A DNA stretch of 64,000 bases from Citrobacter europaeus (GCA_020099315.1 CP083650.1:5022001-5086000), one strand, 5' to 3'. Positions 8,997 through 18,620 are shown, counted from the first letter of the stretch. Numbers and translations are program-made. The notes: generated by a model from the sequence alone, not told the origin.

Positions 8997-9061
8997 GCCC
9001 GATGCGCTTTCGCTTATCGGGCCTACAAATTTGTACGGCGGGCAAGCGAAGCGCCCCCGCC
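8997..9061. repeat. REP/BIME pair between mnmG and rsmG
   Basis: A REP-type hairpin, GCCCGAT ... ATCGGGC (8997-9022) followed by CTAC, is joined by a short spacer to a second imperfect dyad with GGCGGGC ... GCCCCCGCC (9037-9061). This is the normal arrangement of two REPs in a BIME, sited in a short intergenic spacer and probably affecting mRNA stability. Confidence 0.75.
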
Positions 9062-9073
9062 AAATGAGAGTTA

Positions 9074-10963
9074 TCAAGCGCTGCGGCGCAGCATACCTTG
9101 TTTTTTCAGCCATACCAGCAGAATGGAGATGGCGGCAGGCGTTACGCCGGAAATGCGCGATGCCTGACCGATCGATACCGGTTTGTGATCGTTCAGTTTG
9201 GCGATGACTTCATTCGACAAGCCAGAGACCTGGCGATAATCCAGCGTTGCAGGCAACAGGGTGTTCTCATTACGCTGCTGTCTTTCAATTTCTTCCTGCT
9301 GACGGGCGATATACCCTTCGTATTTCACCTGAATCTCAACCTGTTCCGCGGCCTGAGCATCGTCAAGCGCTGGTGCGAACGCAGATAAAGAGGTCAACTG
9401 AGCATAGGTCATATCCGGGCGACGCAGCAGATCTTCACCGCTGGCTTCACGTGACAGAGGCGTTGCCAGGTGAGCATTCACTTCTGCTGCAGATTCCGCT
9501 AACGGGTTTACCCAGGTTGATTTGAGACGCTGGCGTTCTTGTTCGATGCGCTCCAGCTTCTCGTTGAAGCGAGCCCAGCGCTCATCGTCCACCAGACCCA
9601 GTTCTCGACCAATTTCGGTCAGACGCAGGTCGGCGTTATCTTCACGCAGCATCAAACGGTATTCTGCGCGTGAGGTAAACATGCGGTACGGTTCTTTAGT
9701 GCCCAGCGTACACAGGTCGTCCACCAGCACGCCAAGATAAGCCTGATCGCGACGCGGTGCCCAGCCGTCTTTCTCAGCAGACAAGCGTGCGGCGTTCAGA
9801 CCAGCCAGCATGCCTTGCGCGGCGGCTTCTTCGTAACCGGTTGTACCGTTAATCTGTCCCGCAAAGAACAGCCCCTGGATGAATTTGCTTTCCAGAGTAG
9901 GTTTCAGGTCGCGCGGATCGAAGAAATCATACTCAATAGCGTAGCCAGGGCGGACGATTCTGGCATTTTCCATTCCCTGCATAGAGCGGACAATTTGCAT
10001 CTGCACATCGAACGGCAGGCTGGTGGAGATGCCATTCGGGTAAATTTCGTTAGACGTCAGTCCTTCCGGTTCAAGGAAGATCTGATGCTGGTTACGATCG
10101 GCAAAGCGCATCACTTTGTCTTCGATCGACGGGCAGTAGCGCGGGCCGATTCCTTCGATCACACCGGCGTACATCGGGCTACGATCGAGGTTATTGCGGA
10201 TCACGTCATGGGTTCTCTCATTGGTATGCGTGATGTAACACGGCATCTGGCGCGGATGTTGAGAAGCATCGCCCAGGAATGAGAAGACCGGCATCGGGTT
10301 ATCGCTGTTTTGCTGGCCAAGCACGCTGAAATCAATAGTGCGCGCATCGATACGCGGCGGTGTACCCGTTTTCAGGCGGCTGACGCGCAGCGGCAGTTCA
10401 CGCAGACGACGTGACAGCGGGATAGACGGCGGATCGCCAGCACGGCCACCGCTGTAGTTATCCAGACCAATATGAATTTTGCCGTCGAGGAAAGTCCCCA
10501 CGGTTAATACAAGCGCTTTGGCACGGAACTTCAGTCCCATTTGGGTCACTGCGCCCACAACACGATCGTTTTCAACAATCAGATCTTCAACCGCCTGTTG
10601 GAAGATCATCAGGTTGGGTTGATTCTCCAGCGCGGTACGTACCGCCTGGCGATAGAGCACGCGATCGGCCTGAGCTCGGGTAGCGCGAACGGCTGGCCCT
10701 TTGCTTGCGTTTAGTATCCTAAACTGGATACCTGCATGGTCGATCGCTTTTGCCATCAACCCACCAAGCGCATCCACTTCTTTTACCAGGTGTCCCTTCC
10801 CAATACCGCCGATCGCCGGATTGCAGCTCATCTGCCCCAGAGTGTCGATATTGTGTGTCAAAAGCAGAGTCTGTTGACCCATTCGCGCCGCGGCCATTGC
10901 GGCCTCGGTGCCTGCATGACCCCCGCCAATGATGATGACGTCAAAAGGATCCTGATAAAACAT
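9074..10963 (-). CDS. mnmG: tRNA U34 carboxymethylaminomethyl-modifying enzyme MnmG (GidA)
   Basis: 629 residues, as in E. coli. The N-terminal FAD-binding Rossmann motif is IIIGGGHAGTEAAMAAAR; the conserved segments SCNPAIGGIGKGHL and the C-terminal PAAISILLVWLKK helix region are present. With MnmE it installs the cmnm5 group on wobble U34 of several tRNAs. It reads away from oriC. Transcription from its promoter at the oriC left edge is known to affect initiation in E. coli. Confidence 0.98.
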   Translation of the reverse strand: MFYQDPFDVIIIGGGHAGTEAAMAAARMGQQTLLLTHNIDTLGQMSCNPAIGGIGKGHLVKEVDALGGLMAKAIDHAGIQFRILNASKGPAVRATRAQADRVLYRQAVRTALENQPNLMIFQQAVEDLIVENDRVVGAVTQMGLKFRAKALVLTVGTFLDGKIHIGLDNYSGGRAGDPPSIPLSRRLRELPLRVSRLKTGTPPRIDARTIDFSVLGQQNSDNPMPVFSFLGDASQHPRQMPCYITHTNERTHDVIRNNLDRSPMYAGVIEGIGPRYCPSIEDKVMRFADRNQHQIFLEPEGLTSNEIYPNGISTSLPFDVQMQIVRSMQGMENARIVRPGYAIEYDFFDPRDLKPTLESKFIQGLFFAGQINGTTGYEEAAAQGMLAGLNAARLSAEKDGWAPRRDQAYLGVLVDDLCTLGTKEPYRMFTSRAEYRLMLREDNADLRLTEIGRELGLVDDERWARFNEKLERIEQERQRLKSTWVNPLAESAAEVNAHLATPLSREASGEDLLRRPDMTYAQLTSLSAFAPALDDAQAAEQVEIQVKYEGYIARQQEEIERQQRNENTLLPATLDYRQVSGLSNEVIAKLNDHKPVSIGQASRISGVTPAAISILLVWLKKQGMLRRSA

Positions 10964-11051
10964 GGTAATTGCCTCGCATAACGCGGTGTGAAAATGGATT
11001 GAAGCCCGGGCCGTGGATTCTACTCAACTTTAGTCGATGGAGAAAGACCTG

Positions 11052-11334
11052 GGATCCTGGGTATTAAAAAGAAGATCTTTTTATTTAGAGATCTGTTTTA
11101 TTGTGATCTCTTATTAGGATCGCAAGTTTCTGTGGATAAGGGCGATCCTTTGAATAAGATCAACAGGTTGCTGAGGATCATTAGCTGTGAATGATCGGTG
11201 ATCCTGGTCCGTATAAGCTGGGATCAGAATGAAGGGTTATACACAACTCAAAAACTGAACAACGGTTGTTCTTGGGATAACTACCGGTTGATCCAAGCTT
11301 TTAACCAGAGTTATCCACATAAAAAAGTACGATC
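11052..11334. other. oriC: Chromosomal replication origin oriC
   Basis: Three AT-rich 13-mers starting with GATC lie at 11074-11086, 11090-11102 and 11105-11117 (the DNA unwinding element). DnaA boxes follow: R1 TGTGGATAA (11131-11139), R2 TTATACACA (11237-11245), an R3-like TTGGGATAA (11272-11280) and R4 TTATCCACA (11311-11319). GATC Dam/SeqA sites are dense throughout. Order and spacing match E. coli oriC, as do the flanking genes mnmG and mioC. The R3 box differs by one base from the E. coli form, and the segment between R1 and about 11180 is the most diverged part. Confidence 0.97.
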
Positions 11335-11335
11335 T

Positions 11336-11785
11336 TTACAAATCTCTGAGCAATGGATGCCACGATCCCAGCCAAATTTCAGCCGGATCTTCCGGAATTT
11401 CATGTTCCAGTACGTTGATCCTGAGCGTTTCGCCTACCTGTTTTGCTCCACAGGCCTTCAATTCGGCTTCCAGCTTGTCGATTGCGCCGCAAAAGGTGTC
11501 ATATTCACGACTGCCGATCCCGATTGCGCCAAACCGCACTTGTGACAGGTCCGGCTTTTGCTCGCGTAACGCATCATATAAAGGCTGTAGGTTGTCAGGA
11601 ATGTCTCCCGCACCGTGCGTAGAGCTAATAATCAGCCAGATGCCGTCAGTCGGAACCTCTTCAAGCATTGGCCCATGCAGTGTTTCGCTGGAAAAACCGG
11701 CGTCGTCCAGCTTTTCAGCCAGATGTTCTGCTACATATTCCGCACTGCCAAGCGTACTACCGCTGATAAGAGTGATGTCTGCCAT
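11336..11785 (-). CDS. mioC: MioC flavodoxin
   Basis: 149 residues with an N-terminal FMN phosphate-binding loop (ISGSTLGSAEYVAEHL), SSTHGAGD and GIGSREYDTFCGA, all flavodoxin features. MioC is linked to biotin synthase electron transfer in vitro, and its transcription enters oriC from the right. The stop codon sits just beyond DnaA box R4. The C-terminus (WHPLLRDL) differs from and is slightly longer than E. coli, the expected drift at the oriC boundary. Confidence 0.96.
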   Translation of the reverse strand: MADITLISGSTLGSAEYVAEHLAEKLDDAGFSSETLHGPMLEEVPTDGIWLIISSTHGAGDIPDNLQPLYDALREQKPDLSQVRFGAIGIGSREYDTFCGAIDKLEAELKACGAKQVGETLRINVLEHEIPEDPAEIWLGSWHPLLRDL

Positions 11786-11843
11786 GATCGCCCACCTTTA
11801 TAAAGAGGGCGTATTGTACGCTGTGAGCGAGCTGGGATCTACC

Positions 11844-11852
11844 TGTGGAAAA
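11844..11852. promoter_or_regulatory. DnaA-box-like site in the mioC promoter region
   Basis: TGTGGAAAA differs at one position from the TGTGGATAA box. It lies about 60 bp upstream of mioC, where DnaA boxes are known to repress the mioC promoter in E. coli. Confidence 0.5.
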
Positions 11853-11873
11853 CCAGGGTATTAAAAAAAGCGA

Positions 11874-12332
11874 TCACGGCTTGATGGTACGCATGATCGG
11901 GTTTTGCAGGACGATCAGGGTTTCCGTGGACTGAATTTCGTCAATTGTTTGGATCTTGTTGATAAGTACCTGCTGCAACGCGTCGATCGACTTGCACATC
12001 ACCTTAATAAAGATGCTGTAGTGCCCGGTGGTGTAATACGCTTCGGTCACTTCATCGAGGCTTTCCAGTCTGGCCAGCGCTGACGGATAGTCTTTCGCAC
12101 TTTTCAAGATGATGCCGATAAAGCAGCCGACGTCATAGCCCAACTGTTTGGGACTCACATCAATCCGCGCGCCGGTAATAATCCCGGCCTGTTTCATCTT
12201 TTCTACACGTACGTGAATTGTTCCTGGGCTGACGCCGAATTGTTTGGCTAATTCTGCGTAGGCGGTACGGGCATTTTCCATCAGGGCGTCAAGAATGCCG
12301 CGGTCCAGATTGTCGATCTGATAATTTTCCAT
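11874..12332 (-). CDS. asnC: AsnC, Lrp-family regulator of asnA
   Basis: 152 residues. The N-terminal winged helix-turn-helix (about 6-50, LDRGILDALMENARTAYAELAKQFGVS) is followed by the RAM ligand-binding domain (GCFIGIILKSAKDYP, YYTTGHYSIFIKV). AsnC activates asnA and responds to asparagine. It is transcribed divergently from asnA across about 150 bp, which should hold both promoters and the AsnC site. Confidence 0.98.
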   Translation of the reverse strand: MENYQIDNLDRGILDALMENARTAYAELAKQFGVSPGTIHVRVEKMKQAGIITGARIDVSPKQLGYDVGCFIGIILKSAKDYPSALARLESLDEVTEAYYTTGHYSIFIKVMCKSIDALQQVLINKIQTIDEIQSTETLIVLQNPIMRTIKP

Positions 12333-12483
12333 AGGTTTTTCTTATGTAGATTAATGATTCCCTCTATTTTAGACGTTTATTTTAACGAATCAAAATCGAA
12401 GTCGGCTTTTTGTTTGTTGATTATTGAATATTACCTCCATTCTGTTGCTTAATCATAGGCAACAGGACACAGGAGTACACATA

Positions 12484-13476
12484 ATGAAAACCGCTTACAT
12501 TGCCAAACAACGTCAAATTAGCTTCGTAAAATCTCATTTTTCTCGTCAACTGGAAGAGCGTTTAGGTCTGATCGAAGTTCAGGCGCCGATCCTCAGCCGC
12601 GTTGGAGATGGCACGCAGGATAACTTGTCGGGCTGTGAAAAAGCGGTGCAGGTGAAGGTTAAAGCATTGCCAGACGCTCAATTCGAAGTGGTTCATTCAC
12701 TGGCGAAGTGGAAGCGTCAAACGTTAGGACAACACGACTTTAGCGCAGGTGAAGGTCTGTACACGCACATGAAGGCCCTGCGTCCCGATGAAGATCGCCT
12801 CTCCCCGCTGCACTCAGTGTATGTTGATCAGTGGGACTGGGAGCGCGTGATGGGCGACGGTGAGCGTCAATTCTCCACTCTGAAAAGCACGGTAGAGGCT
12901 ATCTGGGCGGGTATTAAGGCTACTGAGGCTGCGGTTAGCAAAGAGTTTGGTCTGGCACCGTTCCTGCCAGAGCAGATCCACTTTGTTCATAGCCAGGAGT
13001 TGTTATCTCGTTATCCGGATCTTGATGCAAAAGGTCGTGAACGTGCGATCGCTAAAGAGCTGGGCGCGGTATTCCTGGTGGGGATCGGCGGCAAGCTCAG
13101 TGACGGTCACCGTCACGATGTACGTGCGCCGGATTATGATGACTGGAGTTCAGCGTCCGAGCTGGGTCACGCCGGTCTGAACGGGGATATTCTGGTCTGG
13201 AACCCGGTGCTGGAAGATGCGTTTGAGCTGTCTTCTATGGGGATCCGTGTCGATGCTGACGCTCTGAAACACCAACTGTCTCTGACCGGTGATGAAGATC
13301 GCCTGAGTCTGGAATGGCATCAGGCGCTGCTGCGCGGTGAAATGCCGCAGACAATTGGTGGCGGCATTGGGCAGTCGCGTCTGACCATGCTGTTGCTGCA
13401 ATTACCGCACATTGGTCAGGTTCAGTGTGGCGTATGGCCGGCACAGGTACGTGAAAGCGTCGCCTCTCTGCTGTAA
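12484..13476 (+). CDS. asnA: Aspartate-ammonia ligase (asparagine synthetase A)
   Basis: 330 residues from the ATG at 12484 (MKTAYIAKQRQ), preceded by AGGA; an upstream ATG at 12424 would add 20 non-conserved residues and was rejected. The class II aminoacyl-tRNA-synthetase-like fold is indicated by VGDGTQDNLSG, GEGLYTHMKALRPDED and the C-terminal GGGIGQSRLTMLLL motif. It makes asparagine from aspartate, ammonia and ATP. Confidence 0.98.
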   Translation: MKTAYIAKQRQISFVKSHFSRQLEERLGLIEVQAPILSRVGDGTQDNLSGCEKAVQVKVKALPDAQFEVVHSLAKWKRQTLGQHDFSAGEGLYTHMKALRPDEDRLSPLHSVYVDQWDWERVMGDGERQFSTLKSTVEAIWAGIKATEAAVSKEFGLAPFLPEQIHFVHSQELLSRYPDLDAKGRERAIAKELGAVFLVGIGGKLSDGHRHDVRAPDYDDWSSASELGHAGLNGDILVWNPVLEDAFELSSMGIRVDADALKHQLSLTGDEDRLSLEWHQALLRGEMPQTIGGGIGQSRLTMLLLQLPHIGQVQCGVWPAQVRESVASLL

Positions 13477-13479
13477 TAA

Positions 13480-14931
13480 TTAACGCCGCCAGCGTCTGAG
13501 CAGGCGGCTTCGCATCCCGGTATCAAAGCGCCAGATATGATCGAAAATGCGCATGATGCCGGGTTTGCCATGTGCAGACATCGCCACCGCGTGAAAACGG
13601 TGCTGGTGTACCCGCTGTAATTCCCCCACTTTGCTGACGACCTCATCGGGTAATCGCTGAGCGATAAAATCAGAGATAACCACCGCATCGGCATCAAACC
13701 ATTCCCGACCCTGCATGCGCTCAATAATGGCGCGAAAACAGCTGGCAATATCGGTACCGCCACGAAAGCGCTGACTTAAAAAACGAATCGCCTGTTCGAT
13801 ACCCTCTGGACCGGACAGCTCATAGCGCACCACTTCTGTTGAAAACAGCATAATGAAACAGCGCCGATTATCGGCAAGGGCAACGCGCATTAGCGCCAGG
13901 CAAAAGGCTTTCGCACACTGTTCATTGAACCCGCCCATCGATCCCGAAGTATCAACGCAGACGATAAAAGGCCCGCGCGGCTGCTCGTCAAAATCCTGAT
14001 GCACCACCGGACGTTCCGTTACTTTCTCGCGCCATGCTTCGCCGTGCAGACGGTAGGTCAGCAGTTGCTTTTCCACCAGCCGGCGGTAGAACTCGTATTC
14101 CAGTTCGGTAATGCCCAGCGTGGCCAGTTCAGGCGGCAGCAAGCGCAGGATATCGTCACTTTGCTGGATGCCATCCACCTGCTCCGGTACGGTTGCCGGT
14201 TCGCGTACCAGGGTACGGAAGGTTTCCATTGGCGCATCTTTACGCGGCACGGATTTCGCTTCTCTGGAACGGCCTAACTGCTCAGCCAGACGCTGGAGTT
14301 CGGGCTGTTGCGTCAGGAATTCGCCATATTTAACCAGCAACTGATAATCACCGCGCTTGATTTGACCCGCGCTCATATCCCATAACCGGCCTGCGGCGTT
14401 GTCATTTTCTGCCAGTACGGGTTCCAGTTGCCCGCTAAGGGTCATCCGTTCCTGTACTTCACTGAGCAAATGTTCGCGCTCTTCTTCCAGCAGTTGCTGA
14501 TTCAGGGTTGTGGTTTGCACCACCAGACTCAGGCGCCAGCGCTGAAGAAAAAGCGTATGGAGGGCAGGCGTAAACGCGCCGTTGTCATTGACCAACTGTT
14601 GCGCTTGTCCGGCCCACGGCGAATGGAGGCGGTGCAATAGCGACAATATTTGCGGTAGCTGGACGATAAACTGCGCATGAGAGAGGAGTTGGCTTTGCTG
14701 ATAACAAATGACCTCTTCCGCCAACTCCGGCGGCACATGGGTATCTTTAAGGCGGCTACGCAAAGATTCACGCCAGCGCGGTATATCTTCAGCGATTGCT
14801 TTTTTGAGGCGGGGGAATTTTTTAAAAAAGACCACCATCTTTGGAGAAGCCAGCAGGGCGACGATCATCTCTTCGATCATCGCCTCTTCACTGACTGCCA
14901 GCATGATGTTGAGTGTATCAAGGGTCAGCAT
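13480..14931 (-). CDS. viaA: ViaA, VWA-domain partner of RavA
   Basis: 483 residues. The C-terminal half is a von Willebrand A domain with the MIDAS motif DTSGS at 327-331 and a later TD (GGTDIASCF). The N-terminal half is helical. ViaA works with the AAA+ ATPase RavA, with reported links to respiratory complexes and aminoglycoside sensitivity. Its start overlaps the ravA end by 7 bp, implying translational coupling. It is convergent with asnA, with 3 bp between the stop codons. Confidence 0.97.
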   Translation of the reverse strand: MLTLDTLNIMLAVSEEAMIEEMIVALLASPKMVVFFKKFPRLKKAIAEDIPRWRESLRSRLKDTHVPPELAEEVICYQQSQLLSHAQFIVQLPQILSLLHRLHSPWAGQAQQLVNDNGAFTPALHTLFLQRWRLSLVVQTTTLNQQLLEEEREHLLSEVQERMTLSGQLEPVLAENDNAAGRLWDMSAGQIKRGDYQLLVKYGEFLTQQPELQRLAEQLGRSREAKSVPRKDAPMETFRTLVREPATVPEQVDGIQQSDDILRLLPPELATLGITELEYEFYRRLVEKQLLTYRLHGEAWREKVTERPVVHQDFDEQPRGPFIVCVDTSGSMGGFNEQCAKAFCLALMRVALADNRRCFIMLFSTEVVRYELSGPEGIEQAIRFLSQRFRGGTDIASCFRAIIERMQGREWFDADAVVISDFIAQRLPDEVVSKVGELQRVHQHRFHAVAMSAHGKPGIMRIFDHIWRFDTGMRSRLLRRWRR

Positions 14932-16421
14932 TGTTGCGCCTGGCGGATTTGCGCCCCGACATCCTGCAGGCTGGCCTCAATGCGGCCTAACCAGTCGCTA
15001 TGAATAAACAGACATTTTTGCTGCTCGCTAAATGCGCTGTGCTGCTGGTGCCACTCGTTATCAAGTGCTTCGAGCTCTTGTTTTATCTCTGCAGGCATAC
15101 TCTCTTGTGAAGAACCGGGCAATGCCAGTCGAGAGCCTTGTAAACTGACATCACGCACGACCAGGTGCTGCGCGCTATCCACCTCCATGTTCAGCGTCTG
15201 GGCAAAACCGATCCCGTTTAATTTTCCGCGGATCTCACCACCTTTGGTGAGCCACAACTCCAGTGCGCCACGTTCGAAAGCAATATGGATAACTTCCATG
15301 TCATGCAGCTTTAAGGGCTTTTGCAGGAGTAATGTTACGACAGAAGACGTAGCTTCCGGCGGTAAATCATAATGAGGGCGACGGCTGAACATGCCGCCCT
15401 GGCGGATCACCGTGAACGCCGTTTTGTCGCTTTGCTGCTGCTGGAGTTGAATGCGGCGCTGCACAATACCGCCCAGTCGCGTCAGCATGGCTTGCTGCTG
15501 CCATGCGTGTCCGGTCATCAATATTTCCAGCTGTTGTTGCATCAGATTCAGGCTTTGCGCGTCGTACCACAGGCAATCTTTCAGCAGGATCAGGTCGATC
15601 GGAACTACCGCATCACGTCCGCTAAAGAAGGCGCTGGCCTGGAGTAAGCGAATGGCTTTTTTCCAGCGCCGATCGGACACATAAGGGGCATTCGGTAGCG
15701 TGTCCAGTTGCTGGCGCAACGTGAAAATAAGCTCAAACACGCGATCGGGAAGCTTGATGGCGCCAATGTCCTTTTGCCACTGGTTATACTCTTCATCCGT
15801 CACCTGTAACGACGCCGGGACCGGATTGTCGCTTTCATCTTGCTGACTTAACAGCATCGAGCGGAAGTTGGCTTTGTCCTGAACTTTATCCAGCCACAGG
15901 CGAATCAGCATACGGTCGTACAGTGCTTCCAGGCTGCTGTCTGCTTCTGGCAGTTCATTGGAGGCTGCCACCAGCAAGCGCATCGGGATTTTCTCTTCAT
16001 GCGCGCCGTTACGAAAGTGGCGTTCGTTGATGGCGGTTAGCAGGGTGTTAAGAATCGCCGGGCCCGCCTTCCAGATTTCGTCGAGAAAGACGATTTCAGC
16101 TTCAGGAAGATAGCCTGCGGTTAAGCGTTCATAGCGACCTTCATCTTTAAGGGCTTGAATCGACAGCGGGCCGAAAACCTCTTCCGGTGTAGAGAAACGC
16201 GTCATCAGGTATTCGAAGGCGCGAGCATTTTGAAAAGCAAATTTCAGTCGGCGGGCAATTAAGCTTTTCGCAATCCCGGGAGGACCTAATAAGAAAACGC
16301 TCTCGCCGCTGAGTGCAGCCAGCAGACACAGGCGAATAGCGTGGCTACGTTCATAAAGTCCCTTTTCCAGCGCATTGCTCAGACGGGAAATTCTTTCCGC
16401 TAATAAATGTGGGTGAGCCAT
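14925..16421 (-). CDS. ravA: RavA, MoxR-family AAA+ ATPase
   Basis: 498 residues from the ATG at 16421 (MAHPHLLAERISRL), the E. coli length; an ATG eight codons upstream was rejected. Walker A GPPGIAKS is at 46-53, Walker B is IVFLDEIWK, and the sensor region AASNELPE follows. The C-terminal part carries the LARA insertion that contacts the lysine decarboxylase CadA in E. coli. It forms an operon with viaA. Confidence 0.97.
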   Translation of the reverse strand: MAHPHLLAERISRLSNALEKGLYERSHAIRLCLLAALSGESVFLLGPPGIAKSLIARRLKFAFQNARAFEYLMTRFSTPEEVFGPLSIQALKDEGRYERLTAGYLPEAEIVFLDEIWKAGPAILNTLLTAINERHFRNGAHEEKIPMRLLVAASNELPEADSSLEALYDRMLIRLWLDKVQDKANFRSMLLSQQDESDNPVPASLQVTDEEYNQWQKDIGAIKLPDRVFELIFTLRQQLDTLPNAPYVSDRRWKKAIRLLQASAFFSGRDAVVPIDLILLKDCLWYDAQSLNLMQQQLEILMTGHAWQQQAMLTRLGGIVQRRIQLQQQQSDKTAFTVIRQGGMFSRRPHYDLPPEATSSVVTLLLQKPLKLHDMEVIHIAFERGALELWLTKGGEIRGKLNGIGFAQTLNMEVDSAQHLVVRDVSLQGSRLALPGSSQESMPAEIKQELEALDNEWHQQHSAFSEQQKCLFIHSDWLGRIEASLQDVGAQIRQAQQC

Positions 16422-16624
16422 AATGAAGTGGCGTCCTTTCGCCAAATGTACTGCATAAACTGCGAGTATAGATGCTTCACACCAGTGCAGTAATAGACTG
16501 AAGGTGCGCTTATTTTTCTTTGAGCCAGATTAATCTGGTCTCATTTAGGGGTACGATTTTGCGATTAATCGTGCATACTGTGCGCCTTTTTGTGGGCCAA
16601 GGGACGACGCACACATTTCTTATA
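16422..16624. promoter_or_regulatory. Divergent ravA/kup spacer
   Basis: About 200 bp that should contain the ravA promoter (sigma S-dependent in E. coli) on the minus strand and the kup promoter on the plus strand. An AT-rich stretch around 16500-16580 precedes an ERIC-type repeat. I could not place either promoter firmly. Confidence 0.35.
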
Positions 16625-16735
16625 TATACACCAAATCAATCAAGCTGCACCAAGGCGGCAATGGAGTTTTCTCCGGGGATGGGGGGAATAACGAATGCAG
16701 CCCACGCGGAGGCGGCTTGAAAGATGATGTGTATA
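16625..16735. repeat. Degenerate ERIC-type repeat upstream of kup
   Basis: It begins TATACACC and ends GATGTGTATA, so the termini are inverted (TATACAC 16625-16631 / GTGTATA 16729-16735). Internal ERIC hallmarks are TCAAGCTGC, CAAGGCGGCAA, GCAGCCCACGC and GGCTTGAAAGATGA. At 111 bp it is shorter than the usual 126-127 bp, with the central stem reduced. It ends 16 bp before the kup start codon, so it must be in the kup leader or overlap its promoter. Confidence 0.75.
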
Positions 16736-16751
16736 AACGAAAGACGAGTCT

Positions 16752-18620
16752 ATGAGCACTGATAATAAACAATCATTGTCTGCGATTACCCTTGCGGCCA
16801 TTGGGGTTGTCTACGGTGATATTGGTACCAGCCCACTTTATACGCTTCGTGAATGTTTGTCCGGCCAGTTTGGTTTTGGCGTTGAACGTGATGCCGTATT
16901 TGGCTTTCTCTCGCTGATTTTCTGGCTGCTTATCTTTGTTGTTTCCATTAAATACCTGACGTTTGTCATGCGCGCGGATAACGCCGGAGAAGGCGGGATC
17001 CTGACGCTGATGTCATTGGCCGGGCGCAATACCTCGGCGCGAACCACCTCCATGCTGGTGATTATGGGGTTGATTGGCGGCAGCTTCTTCTATGGAGAAG
17101 TGGTGATAACACCTGCCATCTCGGTGATGTCGGCGATTGAAGGTCTGGAGATAGTTGCCCCGCAACTGGACACCTGGATTGTTCCGCTCTCGATAATCGT
17201 GCTGACCCTGCTGTTTTTGATTCAAAAACACGGTACCGGCATGGTCGGTAAGCTGTTTGCGCCGATTATGCTGCTGTGGTTCCTGACGCTCGCGGTATTA
17301 GGTGTACGCAGTATTATTGGCAATCCGGAAGTGCTGCAGGCGCTCAATCCGTATTGGGCGGTGCATTTCTTCCTCGAATTCAAAACGTTGTCCTTTATAG
17401 CGCTGGGTGCGGTGGTGCTGTCGATCACCGGTGTTGAAGCGCTGTATGCAGATATGGGCCACTTCGGTAAGTTGCCGATTCGCCTGGCTTGGTTCTCCGT
17501 GGTATTACCTTCGCTGGTGCTGAACTATTTTGGTCAGGGGGCGTTGCTGTTAAAGCATCCTGAAGCGATCAAAAACCCGTTCTTCCTGCTGGCGCCGGAC
17601 TGGGCGTTGATACCGCTTCTGATCCTCGCCGCGTTGGCAACGGTCATCGCTTCACAGGCAGTTATCTCTGGCGTCTTCTCGCTGACGCGTCAGGCCGTGC
17701 GTCTGGGGTATTTGTCACCGATGCGTATCATTCATACTTCGGAAATGGAATCTGGCCAGATCTACATTCCTTTCGTTAACTGGATGCTCTATTTTGCGGT
17801 GGTTATCGTGATTGTGAGCTTTGAGCACTCCAGTAATCTGGCCGCTGCGTACGGAATTGCGGTGACGGGAACGATGGTGCTGACCTCAATTTTGTCGACC
17901 ACCGTGGCGCGCAAAAACTGGCACTGGAATAAATACTTTGTCTTCCTGATCCTGGTGGCGTTCTTGTGCGTCGATATTCCGCTGTTCTCCGCGAACCTCG
18001 ATAAACTGATTTCCGGCGGTTGGCTGCCTCTGACGCTGGGGCTGGTGATGTTCACCATCATGACCACCTGGAAAAGCGAGCGTTTCCGTCTGCTGCGTCG
18101 CATGCATGAGCACGGCAATTCTCTGGAGGCGATGATTGCCTCTCTGGAGAAATCTCCACCGGTACGCGTGCCGGGAACGGCGGTGTATATGTCTCGTGCA
18201 TTGAACGTCATCCCGTTTGCGCTTCTGCATAACCTCAAACATAACAAGGTGCTGCATGAGCGCGTTATTCTGCTGACGCTGCGCACGGAAGATGCGCCCT
18301 ATGTTCACAACGTGCGTAGGGTGCAGATTGAGCAATTATCGCCCACCTTCTGGCGCGTGGTGGCCAGCTACGGTTGGCGCGAAACGCCGAACGTTGAGGA
18401 AGTGTTCCATCGCTGCGGTCTGGAAGGTTTAAGCTGTAGAATGATGGAAACCTCTTTCTTCATGTCGCACGAGTCGTTGATTGTTGGCAAGCGGCCATGG
18501 TATCTGCGTCTGCGCGGCAAGCTGTATCTGCTGCTACAGCGCAACGCGCTGCGCGCGCCGGACCAGTTTGAAATCCCACCGAACCGGGTTATTGAGCTCG
18601 GTACTCAGGTCGAGATTTAA
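16752..18620 (+). CDS. kup: Kup low-affinity potassium transporter
   Basis: 622 residues. The N-terminus carries the KUP/HAK signature GVVYGDIGTSPLYTLRE, followed by about 12 hydrophobic membrane segments up to about residue 430 and a soluble C-terminal domain. Kup is a K+/H+ symporter that takes up K+, and Cs+, and matters most at acid pH. Its leader is occupied by an ERIC repeat, and an intrinsic terminator follows. Confidence 0.98.
   Translation: MSTDNKQSLSAITLAAIGVVYGDIGTSPLYTLRECLSGQFGFGVERDAVFGFLSLIFWLLIFVVSIKYLTFVMRADNAGEGGILTLMSLAGRNTSARTTSMLVIMGLIGGSFFYGEVVITPAISVMSAIEGLEIVAPQLDTWIVPLSIIVLTLLFLIQKHGTGMVGKLFAPIMLLWFLTLAVLGVRSIIGNPEVLQALNPYWAVHFFLEFKTLSFIALGAVVLSITGVEALYADMGHFGKLPIRLAWFSVVLPSLVLNYFGQGALLLKHPEAIKNPFFLLAPDWALIPLLILAALATVIASQAVISGVFSLTRQAVRLGYLSPMRIIHTSEMESGQIYIPFVNWMLYFAVVIVIVSFEHSSNLAAAYGIAVTGTMVLTSILSTTVARKNWHWNKYFVFLILVAFLCVDIPLFSANLDKLISGGWLPLTLGLVMFTIMTTWKSERFRLLRRMHEHGNSLEAMIASLEKSPPVRVPGTAVYMSRALNVIPFALLHNLKHNKVLHERVILLTLRTEDAPYVHNVRRVQIEQLSPTFWRVVASYGWRETPNVEEVFHRCGLEGLSCRMMETSFFMSHESLIVGKRPWYLRLRGKLYLLLQRNALRAPDQFEIPPNRVIELGTQVEI

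Noticed and set aside
12424..12483. N-terminal extension of AsnA by 20 residues
   Set aside because: The upstream ATG lacks a ribosome binding site and conserved sequence; the ATG at 12484 follows AGGA and gives the known 330-residue protein.
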